A stretch of 64,000 bases of DNA from Amphiura filiformis (taxonomy: Eukaryota; Echinodermata; Ophiuroidea; Amphilepidida; Amphiuridae): assembly GCF_039555335.1 (NCBI RefSeq), contig NC_092646.1, positions 23,934,893-23,998,892 of the forward strand, read 5' to 3'. A program made the position numbers and the translations under genes. Shown here in pieces: positions 30,593 to 42,500 of this stretch. The notes under the pieces are model-generated. The model did no database searches. It saw only the letters and a program-made list of their open reading frames with translations, and was not told where the DNA came from. Numbering within the stretch: position 1 is the stretch's first letter; the number at the start of each line of letters is the position of its first letter.

Positions 30593-33001
30593 AATTTCAG
30601 GTTTTCCAGGTTCTTCTTGATCACTGGATACAACAAGCAGATGGAAGACTTTTATTTTTGTCGACAAGGTCACACACGTGGAGATTTACTTCCGGTTTAT
30701 ACTCTAGTAAATTGCAAAGGTCACATAACTTGCCCTTAAAAATCAGCTGTCTTCATTGACAAGAACATTAAATTTAGAGCTTTTTATGCACCTAGAAGCT
30801 AATTAACCTTAATGTGAGGTTAATAGGTATATTTATTAATTCAAAGAGCCAAAATCTTAACTTTATTTTTTGACCGGAAGTAAATTGTACACCACTTATC
30901 AGGTCATGCGTCAGGTCAAGGACAAGTTGACAATCAACAATGGTTTTGGAGTTGAGCTGCGATCAACACAAACAAGAAGTGTAGAAGAGATGAAAATTTG
31001 TACATGTAAGCTGCATAAATTATGCTGTTTTGATTCTTTTTAAACCATTGAAGTTCGAAGTTTGTTTTATAGAAGTGTCTCGTCTATTTCAGCTCATATT
31101 TCATGTAATTTGTAAATAAATGAGTAAGCTTAACTAAACTATAATTAAATTAGGCAATTCTTGGCCAAACTGGAACATGCGCGTTGCGTCCAAGTAGTGT
31201 ACTATGCGTGTACGCAGTGTAAGGCGCGTGTATACTTTCTTCTGTACCGCGCTATATTCGCGTGTGTTTATCGCGGAGCCACTAGCGTTCACAGTGTTCC
31301 AGTTTGGCCAAGAATTACTTCATTTGATTATAGTAGTAGTATAAACCAAAAATGATTCTTCCTTCCTTCCTTCCATATACGTGCTTACCTCAAATGGTTG
31401 AGTATCAACGCACGGGCTTTACGTGCACAGTTTACCTATGCACGATCCTGGAACCTAGGATTGATTGCAGATGGTCCCCCTTCTCTTTTCGAATAGTTCT
31501 GACACTTAACGTGCACAGGGTTTGACTCTTCCTGTACACGGGACCAACGGCTTTACGTGACTTCCGAATCACGGATGAAGCACATACACTACCTATATCA
31601 GCACGTGATAAGCAGTGTATGGGGCGAGAAGAAATTCTGAAATTAAATTTCTGAAATTAAATTTCTGAACTGAATTGAAGGATTTCTGACCATATAGGAA
31701 CTTTTTGGGAGGGAAGAGAATTTTCACCTAAGGCAATCCCAAGGCTCGAACCCTCGTCGATCGTATCTCCCGGCCAGCAGCGCAACGCCTTAACCACTCG
31801 GCCATCTCGCCCTCTTCTTAGTTTAGACAGTCTGAGCTGACACTTTATTTCTTGTGAATGTGAGACTTAATTACTTTACTATTTATAAAATATAATCAAA
31901 ATACCGTATCTATATTAAAATAAAGCATAGTCCTCACGCAGTGCCATACTGTAATGAAAGACCGAGATAAAAAGACTAGTTCGCGTCTAGACTATACGCA
32001 TGTACGTCAGGGCAAAGGCGTGCCGTGATTGGTTGCCGACCTGCGCAGTAGGCCTACGGCATTTTCTGTCTAGTTGTCAGAATTTCATTATAACCATGCT
32101 AATGCTGTTACTTTCCTATTCATTGTGGATGACACTTTTGACATCCTTCCTTGTCTGTTTACAAACAGAGAACTTTTTTGTACCGTACTATGTAGTAGTA
32201 GACCTGTCAAAACTGTTCCAGTTGTCATACACTCAAGTATCAGAAGGATGGTCCACAAAAGAGTGATGCATGCAAAATGAATAGCATTTTAAAAAAGCTG
32301 TTTAAAAAAGTGATATCTACCAGAGAAGATGTAAGAAAGAGGAGGTTGATCCAGCTATCCTCAAAATAAAATATATATGTGGAGTAAACATTTGATGAAC
32401 CACCCTATTAGCCGCTTAAAACAATAGAATACCGGTACCACAATGGGGTTTGAACCCTTAACGTGTGTGATACACAAGTTACAGATGACTACTTTTAGGG
32501 ATCTAAGGGCAGTGATTGCATTTATGCAGGCCCTGTCATCCAGTCAATATTTCAGATAAAATATGACTGAAGTTCCATGGCCAATTACAATTTTTGCCAC
32601 TTGTTGTCACTTTCAGCCTCTATTATTTATGATAGAGAAGATTCTCAATTATCAGAATATCTTTAATAGGTTTACAGGAAATGACGGGAAAATACATAAA
32701 AAAATAAAACAGAAATGATCAACAATCATCACTTCCAAAAAATCCTAAAAATTTCTTCTTTGGAAATTTATTTTTACCAAAAAGGACAGATTTTTAGGGA
32801 AATTTTACAACACTTGATTTCTTTCTTGTATTATCCACTTGTGGTATCCCATCTTAGCAGCAGGTCCTTAACACACACGTTTCATATTTTTCAACAAATT
32901 CTGAACGGTCCTTGAGAATAAAGGACTATGAATAGATTCAACAGGATTATCTCAAGTACCGGTATATAATTCTGTTAACCCTCTTCTTTCTTACATCTTC
33001 T
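30593..33001. other. Divergent intergenic region between BRIX1 and PAIP1
   Basis: Apart from the SINE at 31352-31813 no gene is seen. The 5' UTRs and promoters of both genes must lie in this 3-kb gap or its right edge. A TATA-like TATATAC lies at 33468 and ATATATAG at 33522, shortly before the PAIP1 ATG. Confidence 0.55.
31352..31813 (-). repeat. Full-length tRNA-derived SINE with (GGAA)n tail
   Basis: On the minus strand the head (31812 downwards) reads GGGCGAGATGGCCGAGTGGT, TAAGGCGTTGCGCTGC, then the B box GGGTTCGAGCC; this is a Ser/Leu-tRNA-like promoter. The body runs about 390 bp and includes GTGCACGTTAAG and GGTCCCGTGTACAGG. The end is a GGAAGGAAGGAAGGAA tail at 31357-31372. It lies between BRIX1 and PAIP1. 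Confidence 0.8.
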
Positions 33002-33074
33002 CTGCATCTACACCTCCTGTGTGGGAGATTAATGTCATGTCTTCTATTTAGATTTCAACTGGAATCGCCCTATG
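33002..33074. mobile_element. GGAATAGCCCA palindromic MITE, half copy d
   Basis: The right half only: GATTAATGTCATGTCTTC, then ATTTCAACTGGAATCGCCCT. It lies upstream of PAIP1. Confidence 0.65.
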
Positions 33075-33194
33075 TCAATGTCTTCTTGTGGGGGAGAATG
33101 TGCAAATAATTGACCATTGGGATTCCTTTCAATTTTTTTTTTCAACAAGAAGTTTCAAGTAAATGCAAATGACTCACCACTGTTAATGTAGGGA

Positions 33195-33415
33195 CTGTGC
33201 AATATTTATTAGCCATGGAGGAGGGTAAAATAGGGGGGGGGGGAGCAAGAATTTTTGGCCAGCCAAGTAGAGGGAAGCAATTTTTGGCATTCATGGGACA
33301 TCTTTTAATTAAAATGCTCTAAAAAGGCTTTGGGTAACACTACAAAAATGTTTAAATATGCAAATTTTCCTTTTAAAAGGGGAGGGCAAAAAGACCGATT
33401 GCACAGCCCCTAAAA
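33195..33415 (+). repeat. Dispersed repeat, copy upstream of PAIP1
   Basis: Shares GCAATTTTTGGCA, AAATGCTCTA, TTGGG...AAATGTT(C/T)AAATAT and ACAGCCCCTAA with 50800-50955. It contains a run of about 13 G at 33231-33243. Confidence 0.5.
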
Positions 33416-33554
33416 ACATCTTCCATTTCAAACAATAATTGCCTTCTTCATAAGCAAATTGGAGTGTATATACACACTTTTAATCTTTTATTACGTACGG
33501 TATTATTCTTCACAGTGCAATATATAGTAAGCTGTTAGGAGTGGATAAATCAAG

Positions 33555-36500
33555 ATGGCGTTCAAGCTGTCAGCAGGTGCGAAGGAGTTTGTTCCTGGCA
33601 AGCCATGGGGAGCTGCCATGAACTCACAGCCACAACAGCAGAAGCCTCAGGGTTATGGTGACGCACCCCGGTAGATGTCTACAATCAGTATGCAGGGCCA
33701 CCGGTAAGACACTTATTACACTAGTTACAGATTAGGCTAATGGGCTATTCCATTTAAAATATACCCCTGTGGAAGATTTAGCTAAAGTCTTCCACAGAGG
33801 GAGTATATGTTTTGAATAGAATAGACAATTGGGTAACTTCCATTCGAAATACCCACTCCAGTTGTGGAAGATATAGGTAAAGCCATGATACAGAGGGAGT
33901 ATGAGTTTCAAAATGATTAACTCTGACCAATTACATTTGAAAAACATACACCCCCTGTGGAAGGTATTTTCAAAATTTTCCACAGGGTTAGTGTGGATTT
34001 CAACTGGAATAGCCCAATGTCACCTGCCCACATCTTTTTTTTATATTTTGGGCAAAACTTTCATCAAGTAAAATTCAATTTTCTGAAAATTGAAATGGAA
34101 TTAACAAAAATTAAAATAGAGGATGTACGGTAGTCAGTAATGAAAATTGAAGGATCACTATATCATCTTCCTGGTAATTACAAAAATGGCAAATTTCTTT
34201 TTATTTTAATAAAAACAAACTCGATATTACTCATCTGTTGCAGAATGTCAGTTAAGACATTTAAAAATGAAATCAACTTTGACTCCCCATATCTTGAAAT
34301 GGCTGAGTGCGACTTATGGCGGGTTTCGTCAGAGCAGGTCACATATGTTAAATGCACGCATCATTGATGCATTAAATGTTCAAGAAAATAAACGTAATAA
34401 CACATCCCTACTAACTGCCCTGAAAATGATCAAGTGACCCCGAAAATTCTGAGGTTTGGATGGAGGAGTGTCTAATAACACTGATATTGTACACTTTGTG
34501 TTTTCAGCAGAGTCGTAGCAGAAACGCTGCAGAAGGCGATCACATTCAGATTGTACAGGACACTATTTACCAGATGTCACTGAGTCCTGGTAACTATGAT
34601 GAGTTTATGAGAGATCTTGTGGACATGTTGAATACAAGTCTTACAGACCCAAGGCAACTAGAAGATGTAGCTGACATTGTGTTTGATCAGGTATGGCTTT
34701 AAGGGTAGACTAGGTATTGTTGGTCAAAGCAGTCACAAAATCAATTTTCATTATCTAAATCAATATCTTCTTGAAAAATAACACTTTGATGTTTTGCAAA
34801 AGTTAATTCTACAAATCATATACTTTGAAAACTTGTTTGATTTATTGTTGTTAATGAGTTATGTACATTTTACAAAAGTGTTATTGTTTCAGCCCTCTTT
34901 ACAACATAACTTAAGAACCACAGGACCTACAAAAGTATATCTGTGATATTTGAATTCTTCTACATACCCGCTATGAAGTGGTCAATGCAATTTTTGCCAA
35001 AGCTCATTACCATTCGCAAGATGCTGTGAACTACCAAATCGCAACAATTTAAAATAATTGCTAACCGTAATGTTACAAAATGTTAAATTGTGAATTAACA
35101 ACTGTAGAATAGTACTGTAGAAATGTACCAACATTGCTGCTTGGTTGTACATTGTACATAGACTAAATCCTTCTAAATCCCCGAGTGGTGTCAAATGAAA
35201 GAGAGAAAAAGTAAAGAATATAATAAAAATATTTTCTTCACCAGAAGTGACACTCCTCATAAGTCCGGATCAATAATACTCGTTTAAATTAAATACTCCT
35301 TTTTTATTTTGGGTTTTTTCTACATTAAATAACCTGTAAATAAAAGTGTGATCCCCAGGTGGTGTCACATGAAAGAGAAAAAGTCTGAAACGTGTGACAG
35401 TGGTATACCACAATATACTGCTGAAGCCCTATGGCACAGCTATTGTGCAGTAACCGCTCCTGTTCATTTCTTTCATTTCAGTCGGTATTAGAGCCTAACT
35501 TTACCTACACCGGCGCTAGAATGTGTGAATATCTCCATAAACACTTGATGCTGAAGGAAACATTTGCAGATTTTAGGAAACAAATCAATAAAAGGTATAG
35601 TTTACAATAACCTTGTAAGTAATAGTATTAGGCATGGGAACGTTAAACGCATGTACCGTTAAACACACGCATGATCCGTTAAACGTTTAGCAATTGTGGT
35701 AAACAGGTAACACACAAGTCATTTTCAACCTTCAATTTTCCATTTTTCAATGCTAATCAACAGTTGACAGTATAAACAAAATCTGAAGACAACCTTAATA
35801 ATTTACAAAGTATTCATTATTTAACACTAAAACGTTGAAATAATGCATAGTTTCTGACATGTTTGGGCAGTTGACTTCGCAAATTTTACCTTTTGTACGG
35901 CGCCATTGGTACTAACATATTCTGTTAGAGTGACCGCTTATGGGTTCGAATTTCAACCAGCCTAATCATGAAGCTCCCGTGGCCAAGTGGTTAAGGCGTA
36001 GGTCTCGTAAACCTGAGGTCCTGGGTTCGATTCCCAGGCGGGATCACTTTTTCTACTTGTCTCCTTTATTATTTGCGACGGCGAACCTGATGAAAAAATA
36101 ATGTTTATTTATATTCTGTTAGAATTTCCGGTTTTGTGAGGTGCACCGCACCTATCGTATATTCATGAAATCTTGCCGCCAGACGGGGCTGATTCAATAC
36201 ATATTAATACATTAAACGCACACATCACTGATGTGTTAAACGTGTAGGAAAATAAATGAAATAACCCATACTAAATAGTATACACATACCGTATTTCATC
36301 AAATAAACGCCCGAGCGTTACATTTTCCCAAGGGGGCGTTTATTTAAGGGCAATTTTAGAACGATAAAAAACACTAAAATGATGAAATATGAACTAGAAA
36401 CACTGACTTCTGGCTCACTTCCGGGTTTCCAATCCAGATTTTCGCCAATTATTGACGCTATTATCTACCATGTGGGCAACTTGGTAAGCTTACTACGTAA

Positions 36501-39500
36501 GATAGCATGGAAATATCGGCATTTTGAAACATCTTGGTTGAAAAAAGTGGTGGGGCGTTTATTTGAGGGGGGGGGGCGACTATTTGACTAAATACGGTAG
36601 GCCTATACCGTAAAGATTCACCTAATGGCTCATATGAGCTCCCTTGAAATAACTGGAATGTTAGGCACAAACTAAAAGTGCCCTTCTGTAATATTCACAC
36701 CAACAAATAAGGGTATAGACCCTTAATTCTTGTTGACATTGTCAGAGGAGGGCCATGTGCACCATTAGTTCAGATGAATCTTTATGGTATGCGACATGAT
36801 CTGATCCACTCATACCAAAGTTGTACATTTTGAAAATTGAGTTCTTACCATCTTGAACTTGCGCTTCATTGAATAGGCCATGTAGAATCATGTGACCCTG
36901 GCGTTAACAGATTCTTTTCATGTCATAAACACCAGGTGCATGTTGACAAGTACAAAGGGATATTACTGTAAAGGTTAGACATGACCAATGGGCGTATTAA
37001 ATGTCTACCAAAAATGTATAAATGTGTGATGTATTTCAGATCTCTGATCTTCTAAATTCCTGATTTTTTCCTTCTTCCCTCACCCTGTGTATAATGTGAT
37101 GGTTGGTGTATTTTTATTGCAGAGCTAAAGATATATGTGTAAATAGGAACATCATGGTAAAACATCCTGAAGATGTGCACAGGTTACGAGGAGCTACCCG
37201 ATTCCTGACTGAATTATTCCTCAATTCAGAGGTAAGCAGGTATATAATTGCTATGCGCAGGTCTTTGCTGATGGTTTCATACTTTCTGCCACTTGCTGTT
37301 GAGCGGTGTGACGCTTGCACTTTTCTGCAAATGGAGCGGCGGGCTGCTGAGTGGCAGCATCATGACTGCTGCTCAGCACAGCTCCAGCTCATTGGCCAAA
37401 AATAGTATCATTTTCTCATATGTCAGTGCACTGCTCCTGAGTTGACTTGAATTCAACTCCTAGCAATATGCCACTTTGGGAAAAGTGGTGGAGAGATAGA
37501 TATCGGCTTGCTGCTGGTCACCGCTAGTATTTCTGGTGCGACTACGTAGTGAAGCAAAATGTTGTCAGAGCAGCAAAGCGGCAAGAAGTGTGAAACCAGC
37601 ATTATTAGTATAATCACTATACAGAGGATAGTGCCCCAAACATGGATTACATTTTCAGATGTTAGTTAGGGTGATTCAAAATGCTCTTCTTTTTTTTTAC
37701 ACAGCTCAATTTTGCCTAATTGCAGCAAAAATGTGCAAAATTCCTACAAATTTGGTAAATTGCCAATTTGCCTAACCCTGGATTAAAAAAAACCAGTTGA
37801 AAACTGAGCACATTAAAATCAGAGTTATTGTGCAGGTTATCACACGACTTAGTTAATACATTTTGTGTTTACCTTTACAGGTTATGGTAGAGGGTCAAAT
37901 AAAAAGAATAGACGTTTATCGGATCGCACAAAAACAAATGATGGAGACTTTGTCAAGTAATCCTACAACGGAAAACTTTAAGTGTTTAGGACAAATATTT
38001 AAGGTAAGTAATTAATTATTTGTCCTAAGGAAAAAGACCGTATAGTATCATGAATCGTGTGTCAGCCCATCAGTCATTTTGTCTATTTGTCAGTCAGTAT
38101 TAAAAGCATTTGGTTAAAATTTGGTCTTGTGACATATTTACACTTGTTTTATGGGAACCTTCATGTATTGTTAGTTGTTGTTGTTGTTCAAGGTAAAATT
38201 CATTAGCTGTCAACTTATAAAATAGCTGAAAATGAAAGAAAAGTATCTCACATGGATATTTACTATGCATGGTCTTCACTACCCATATCTTCAGATGACC
38301 TATTTGGAACTGCTGTCCATATTAGTTATTTATATTTAACAGATTCCTGCAAAAATTAACAGTTTTTGAGAAAATCTCAAAATTTGATTTTACTTTACTA
38401 ACTCAAGGAAGGTATACGGCCTATAGTAGTGCAGCCCATATCTCTCAGTTGCATGTGCACACAAGCAGATTTGCCAAATGTCCCATTCCCCAACACATTA
38501 ATCTGCTGAATAAGCAGTAGTGGCCACTGGTTTGTGAGTTGGTGGCTACCCTTGGTGTCATTTTGCATCTCTCTGCTGTCTTCCATGTCATGTTCATGTT
38601 ACCTTTTTCAGATTTTTGCCAATATATATTTTGTTTCTTTCATAATATTTGTTGTGTGTCTTGTATAATGCAATTCGGCTGTTTGGCTGTAATGTTGTAC
38701 AGGTTGATAAAATCATAATTATCATAAACTGGGAGAGATCTGGTTCTATCTTAGTTTGACTAAAATGTTGTATTGTTTATTTGTTCAGCTTGCAGGCAAG
38801 TTAATTGAAGACTTTGATAGGGAGAAGGAGAAGACCAAATATGCTTCAGCAGTCACACAAGTCTTTAACAATGCAAAAAATGTGGTCATTGATGCATCCA
38901 TAGACAGGTAAGGCTAGCTCGAGATACTCTAGCTAAAATACAGGTTTACATTTACTATCTTACATTATTTTGCTGTATTTCAGCTAGAGCTCCAAACGAC
39001 AAGCTTCCGGGTTTTTTTGGAGAACAATACTGTTACGTAAGATGAGGAAGAAACCCGCCTCGGAGCCCGCCCTACTCATTATTTCATTGTACTTATTGCA
39101 ATTTGCCTCGACACATTACGTAATCAACACAAAGCTTTCGTGAGGATTAGTGAGTGGATAAGAAATTGACAGTGGAGGATACTGAAGGACACGCCCGATT
39201 GTTAGTTGTCAATCATGAATTGCCGCAACGTATTAATATTTTACTGCATGGCATTCCGCAAACACCAAGACAAATTATGCCGTATTTTTCCCAAGATCAT
39301 CTCATATGAAGTAAGCTGAATGCGATCTGTACTTTTGTAACATTCCGATCGCTTTTGATCACCTATTATCGGCGAATTTGCTTGAAAACACGTGAGTTCA
39401 TGTTGTGTAAACATAATTAGCATAGACACAAATGAAATTACGATGCAATACAATGCAATTTGAATGCGCAGCAGATCTATAGAAATAACGTTGCCCGGTT

Positions 39501-42500
39501 TTATGCAGAATTAGACCCTGTCTGGGTAAGGCTGCTAATGTCTAATCTAGACCTGCTATAAATTATGTGAATTTCAGGGTCGGTCTTGTAACTCGAAATA
39601 AATATTACAAGTCTGACTTTATTTCTGAAATAATTTCCTTATTTTGAATAGCGCTCTCAAAAACTTTGATCCAGTTGTCATTCTCAAAAATATTCATTTA
39701 TCAACTTGCATACTTTTGCTACTTAGCGAAACTTTTTTGGTATCCTAAGCTTAAACTTCAAAGGATAAAAATACAATTAGTTCCATTTTTATTCTGTACT
39801 GATCAATGATCATCAAATTATTGTTGTCTATAACCTACACAGGGATGTACGTCAGATGTGGTTACAATTGATAGAAAGACGAGCTTGTGATTGGGGTCGA
39901 GCCAAAAATTCACCACTAGTAGCGCCACCTGCAAGTGTTCCAGCAACCATACAGAGTGGACCCCCTGCAGTTGCCGCAGCAGCAGCGGCAGATGTACCTT
40001 TTACTGTAAGTTTATATGTTGCTCTGTGCAGAGATACGCTTGGGTCCTGATGGGACCAGTCTTAAGTAAAATGATCAAGCCCATGCGAGGCCAAAAAAAC
40101 CATAAGCATGCTGGTCTATATCAGGCTGTTGCAACTCAAAAAGGTGCAATGCAAAAAGGTGGCGACACTGTCGGCTTCCCCCGTGTATTATCCGCCAGCG
40201 CCATTGATAAGTCACGGCCGCTGCCATTAATATTGAATATTGCTACAATTCATTTGTTTATGTTTCTTATATTCTTTCTTTTATAACTATGACCATTTAT
40301 ACATGTACTTTAAATATTAACTGTCATGACTCTATCCGTTTGTTTGGTAAATTTTCATGAAATATTGATAAATTGAAGAATTAGTAATTAAACCCTGGGT
40401 GACACCATTTTAGAAAAGTGAAGAAAAATGCTGCTGCCACCACGACAGTACTAAAAGCTACCTAAAAAAATATGCGTAGTGCTGTGGAGACTTACGTTAA
40501 CATGGCGTCACGAATATGATAATTAAAGAAAAATGCTGCTGCCACCTATGTCCACATGTTCCAAGTGTTGACGTCGCTGACCTCACATCGACGAACGGAG
40601 TTGCAAGTCCATCGCACTTCGTGCTCTATTCTTCGTCCATGTCTATATAGTAAGGGGGGAAAAGCGCAGTGATTTATAGTGCGTAATGAACAGGCACAAT
40701 GCCTAGATGTGGATCCAAAGCCTCAGCACACTTGAAAGGAAAGAGAGATAATTGATCGTTCCCAACAAATTATGTGATGAACAGTTTATCTTCATCCTTT
40801 GGGTCTGGAGAGAGGAATAGCCCTAACCGAAGTGAGTCTCACTAAAGCTCGCTATTAAAACCACTGAGTGTGCATGCATTCCATGTGATGCGATGACGCA
40901 ATCAGCCTAGGTCATATATACCCAGGGAAACGCTGGCCGGGCATGTCACTGAGCACAATATGAAAAAAATCTGATTACCACTTTTAAATACTTTTTGAAA
41001 TTGTACTTATTGATACTCTTTGTTTCAGAATGAGCCAGTTTTCTTCAGCCCTGATGGCAAGATTATATCAGCAGCAGAAGCAGGTTTGTAGCTTTGGTTG
41101 TAACTCCTGTAACTATAATGTTTTGGATTAAAAAATTATTGTCTTGTTTTACCAAATGAATCATAGCTAAATCCTAATCCTTTTTGTTAGTTCTAACTGG
41201 CAATAAAAGATTGAATTTTAATATGTGGCCAATTTTTGGAAATAGGGCCAAAATATTATAATAAGGTGCGATATCACCCATGCTTATAAAAGTGATCATT
41301 TTCCCTGTTTCTCTCTGTTCAGGTTTTTCAAATGTTGATGATTTTGAAAGAGAGTATGAAGCTTATGGACCTGGAGATGCATTTGATCAGTATGATGATG
41401 ATGCAGACGACTATAAGCAGATAGAAGAGGCAATAGCTGCCGCCACGTAAGTCATCACTGTTGCTATTGTTAAACCACTTAATTTCGCTAGGGACTTAAT
41501 TTCGCTAGAAGCCTCAAATTGCTAAATTAAATGCCTGCAAATTTGACCATTTTAAATTGAATTGTAAACATGAATTGCTGGATTAGCGACATTTTAATTT
41601 CGCTAATTAAAAATTTAATTTTAAAATACTCCACAAAAAGTGGTGGTCATTGGCAATTAGTGAAATTAAGTATTAGCGAAATTAAATAGCTTTGAAGTAT
41701 TTTGTTATAGATCTAGGGGTTAGTACTAGAAGGCCATTTCCACAATAGCTGCCCTGTAGACTTGTGGCAATACCTGCATTCTTGTATTGTACATATCTCA
41801 AAATATGACACCTGGCAGCTATTGCAGATAGGGGGTCTCCTTAGACTATAAGACTATAAGTCTAAGGAGACCCCCCATCTGCAATATGAACAGTATGAAA
41901 CCAGCATTAAGATATCTCAAGGGTTTAAAAACCCTGGAGATATCTTAATGCTGGTTTCATACTGTCATGCTGCTTGCCGCTTTGACAAAGATTTTATGTC
42001 ATACGCAATCAGCCTATAGACAAAATATCTAATTGTCGATCATGAGAGGAGGTATCTTCTGCATACTGTTGCGTATGCATGCACTTTTTGTGTAATAACA
42101 CGATCGCGTGACCTACATGACCAAACTTCGACCCTGCCTAGCGACTACCGTATTCGAAGACCATGATTGGTCAATTCTCAAAAGATGTGCTTGCTCCGTA
42201 ATCATGTGGTCTTTGCGTAGTATGTTTGACACAAATATCCGTGCGTACCCATGTTGGCGCTCATGATCAAGAATTGGATGTTTTGCCAATAGCAAATCAA
42301 GTAGTGAGCAGCGGCAATAGCCATCAATCCACTGCTTTACCCAAAGCGGCAAATCACTAGGCACTGAATTCAAGTCAGTTGGGAGTGTTGTCACTCTATA
42401 TATGTGAACAGGACACAATTTTTGGCCAATGAGCACAGAGCGGAAACATTGGCTTTCAGAATCAGCTGTATTCTGCTAGGTGACTGCAGCTTGCAGAAAA

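Noticed and set aside
30429-30739. Plus-strand frames of 63 and 90 codons
   Set aside because: They are antisense shadows of BRIX1 exon 1, whose basic tail gives a stop-poor complement.
33555-33671. Alternative short exon 1 of PAIP1 ending at the GTAGAT donor (33671)
   Set aside because: It would join exon 2 in a frame that hits a stop early and would lose VDVYNQYAGPP; the GTAAGA donor at 33704 agrees with exon 2 phase if one base is restored.
35973-36046. Functional tRNA-Thr gene
   Set aside because: It folds almost correctly, but the T-stem register is off by one base and both flanks are shared with another copy, so it is a SINE head.
39891-40286. 131-codon plus-strand frame
   Set aside because: It is out of frame with PAIP1 exon 7 for its first part and continues into intron 7 past a good GTAAGT donor.
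42113-42436. 107-codon minus-strand frame
   Set aside because: It lies wholly within a MITE and has no recognisable motif.
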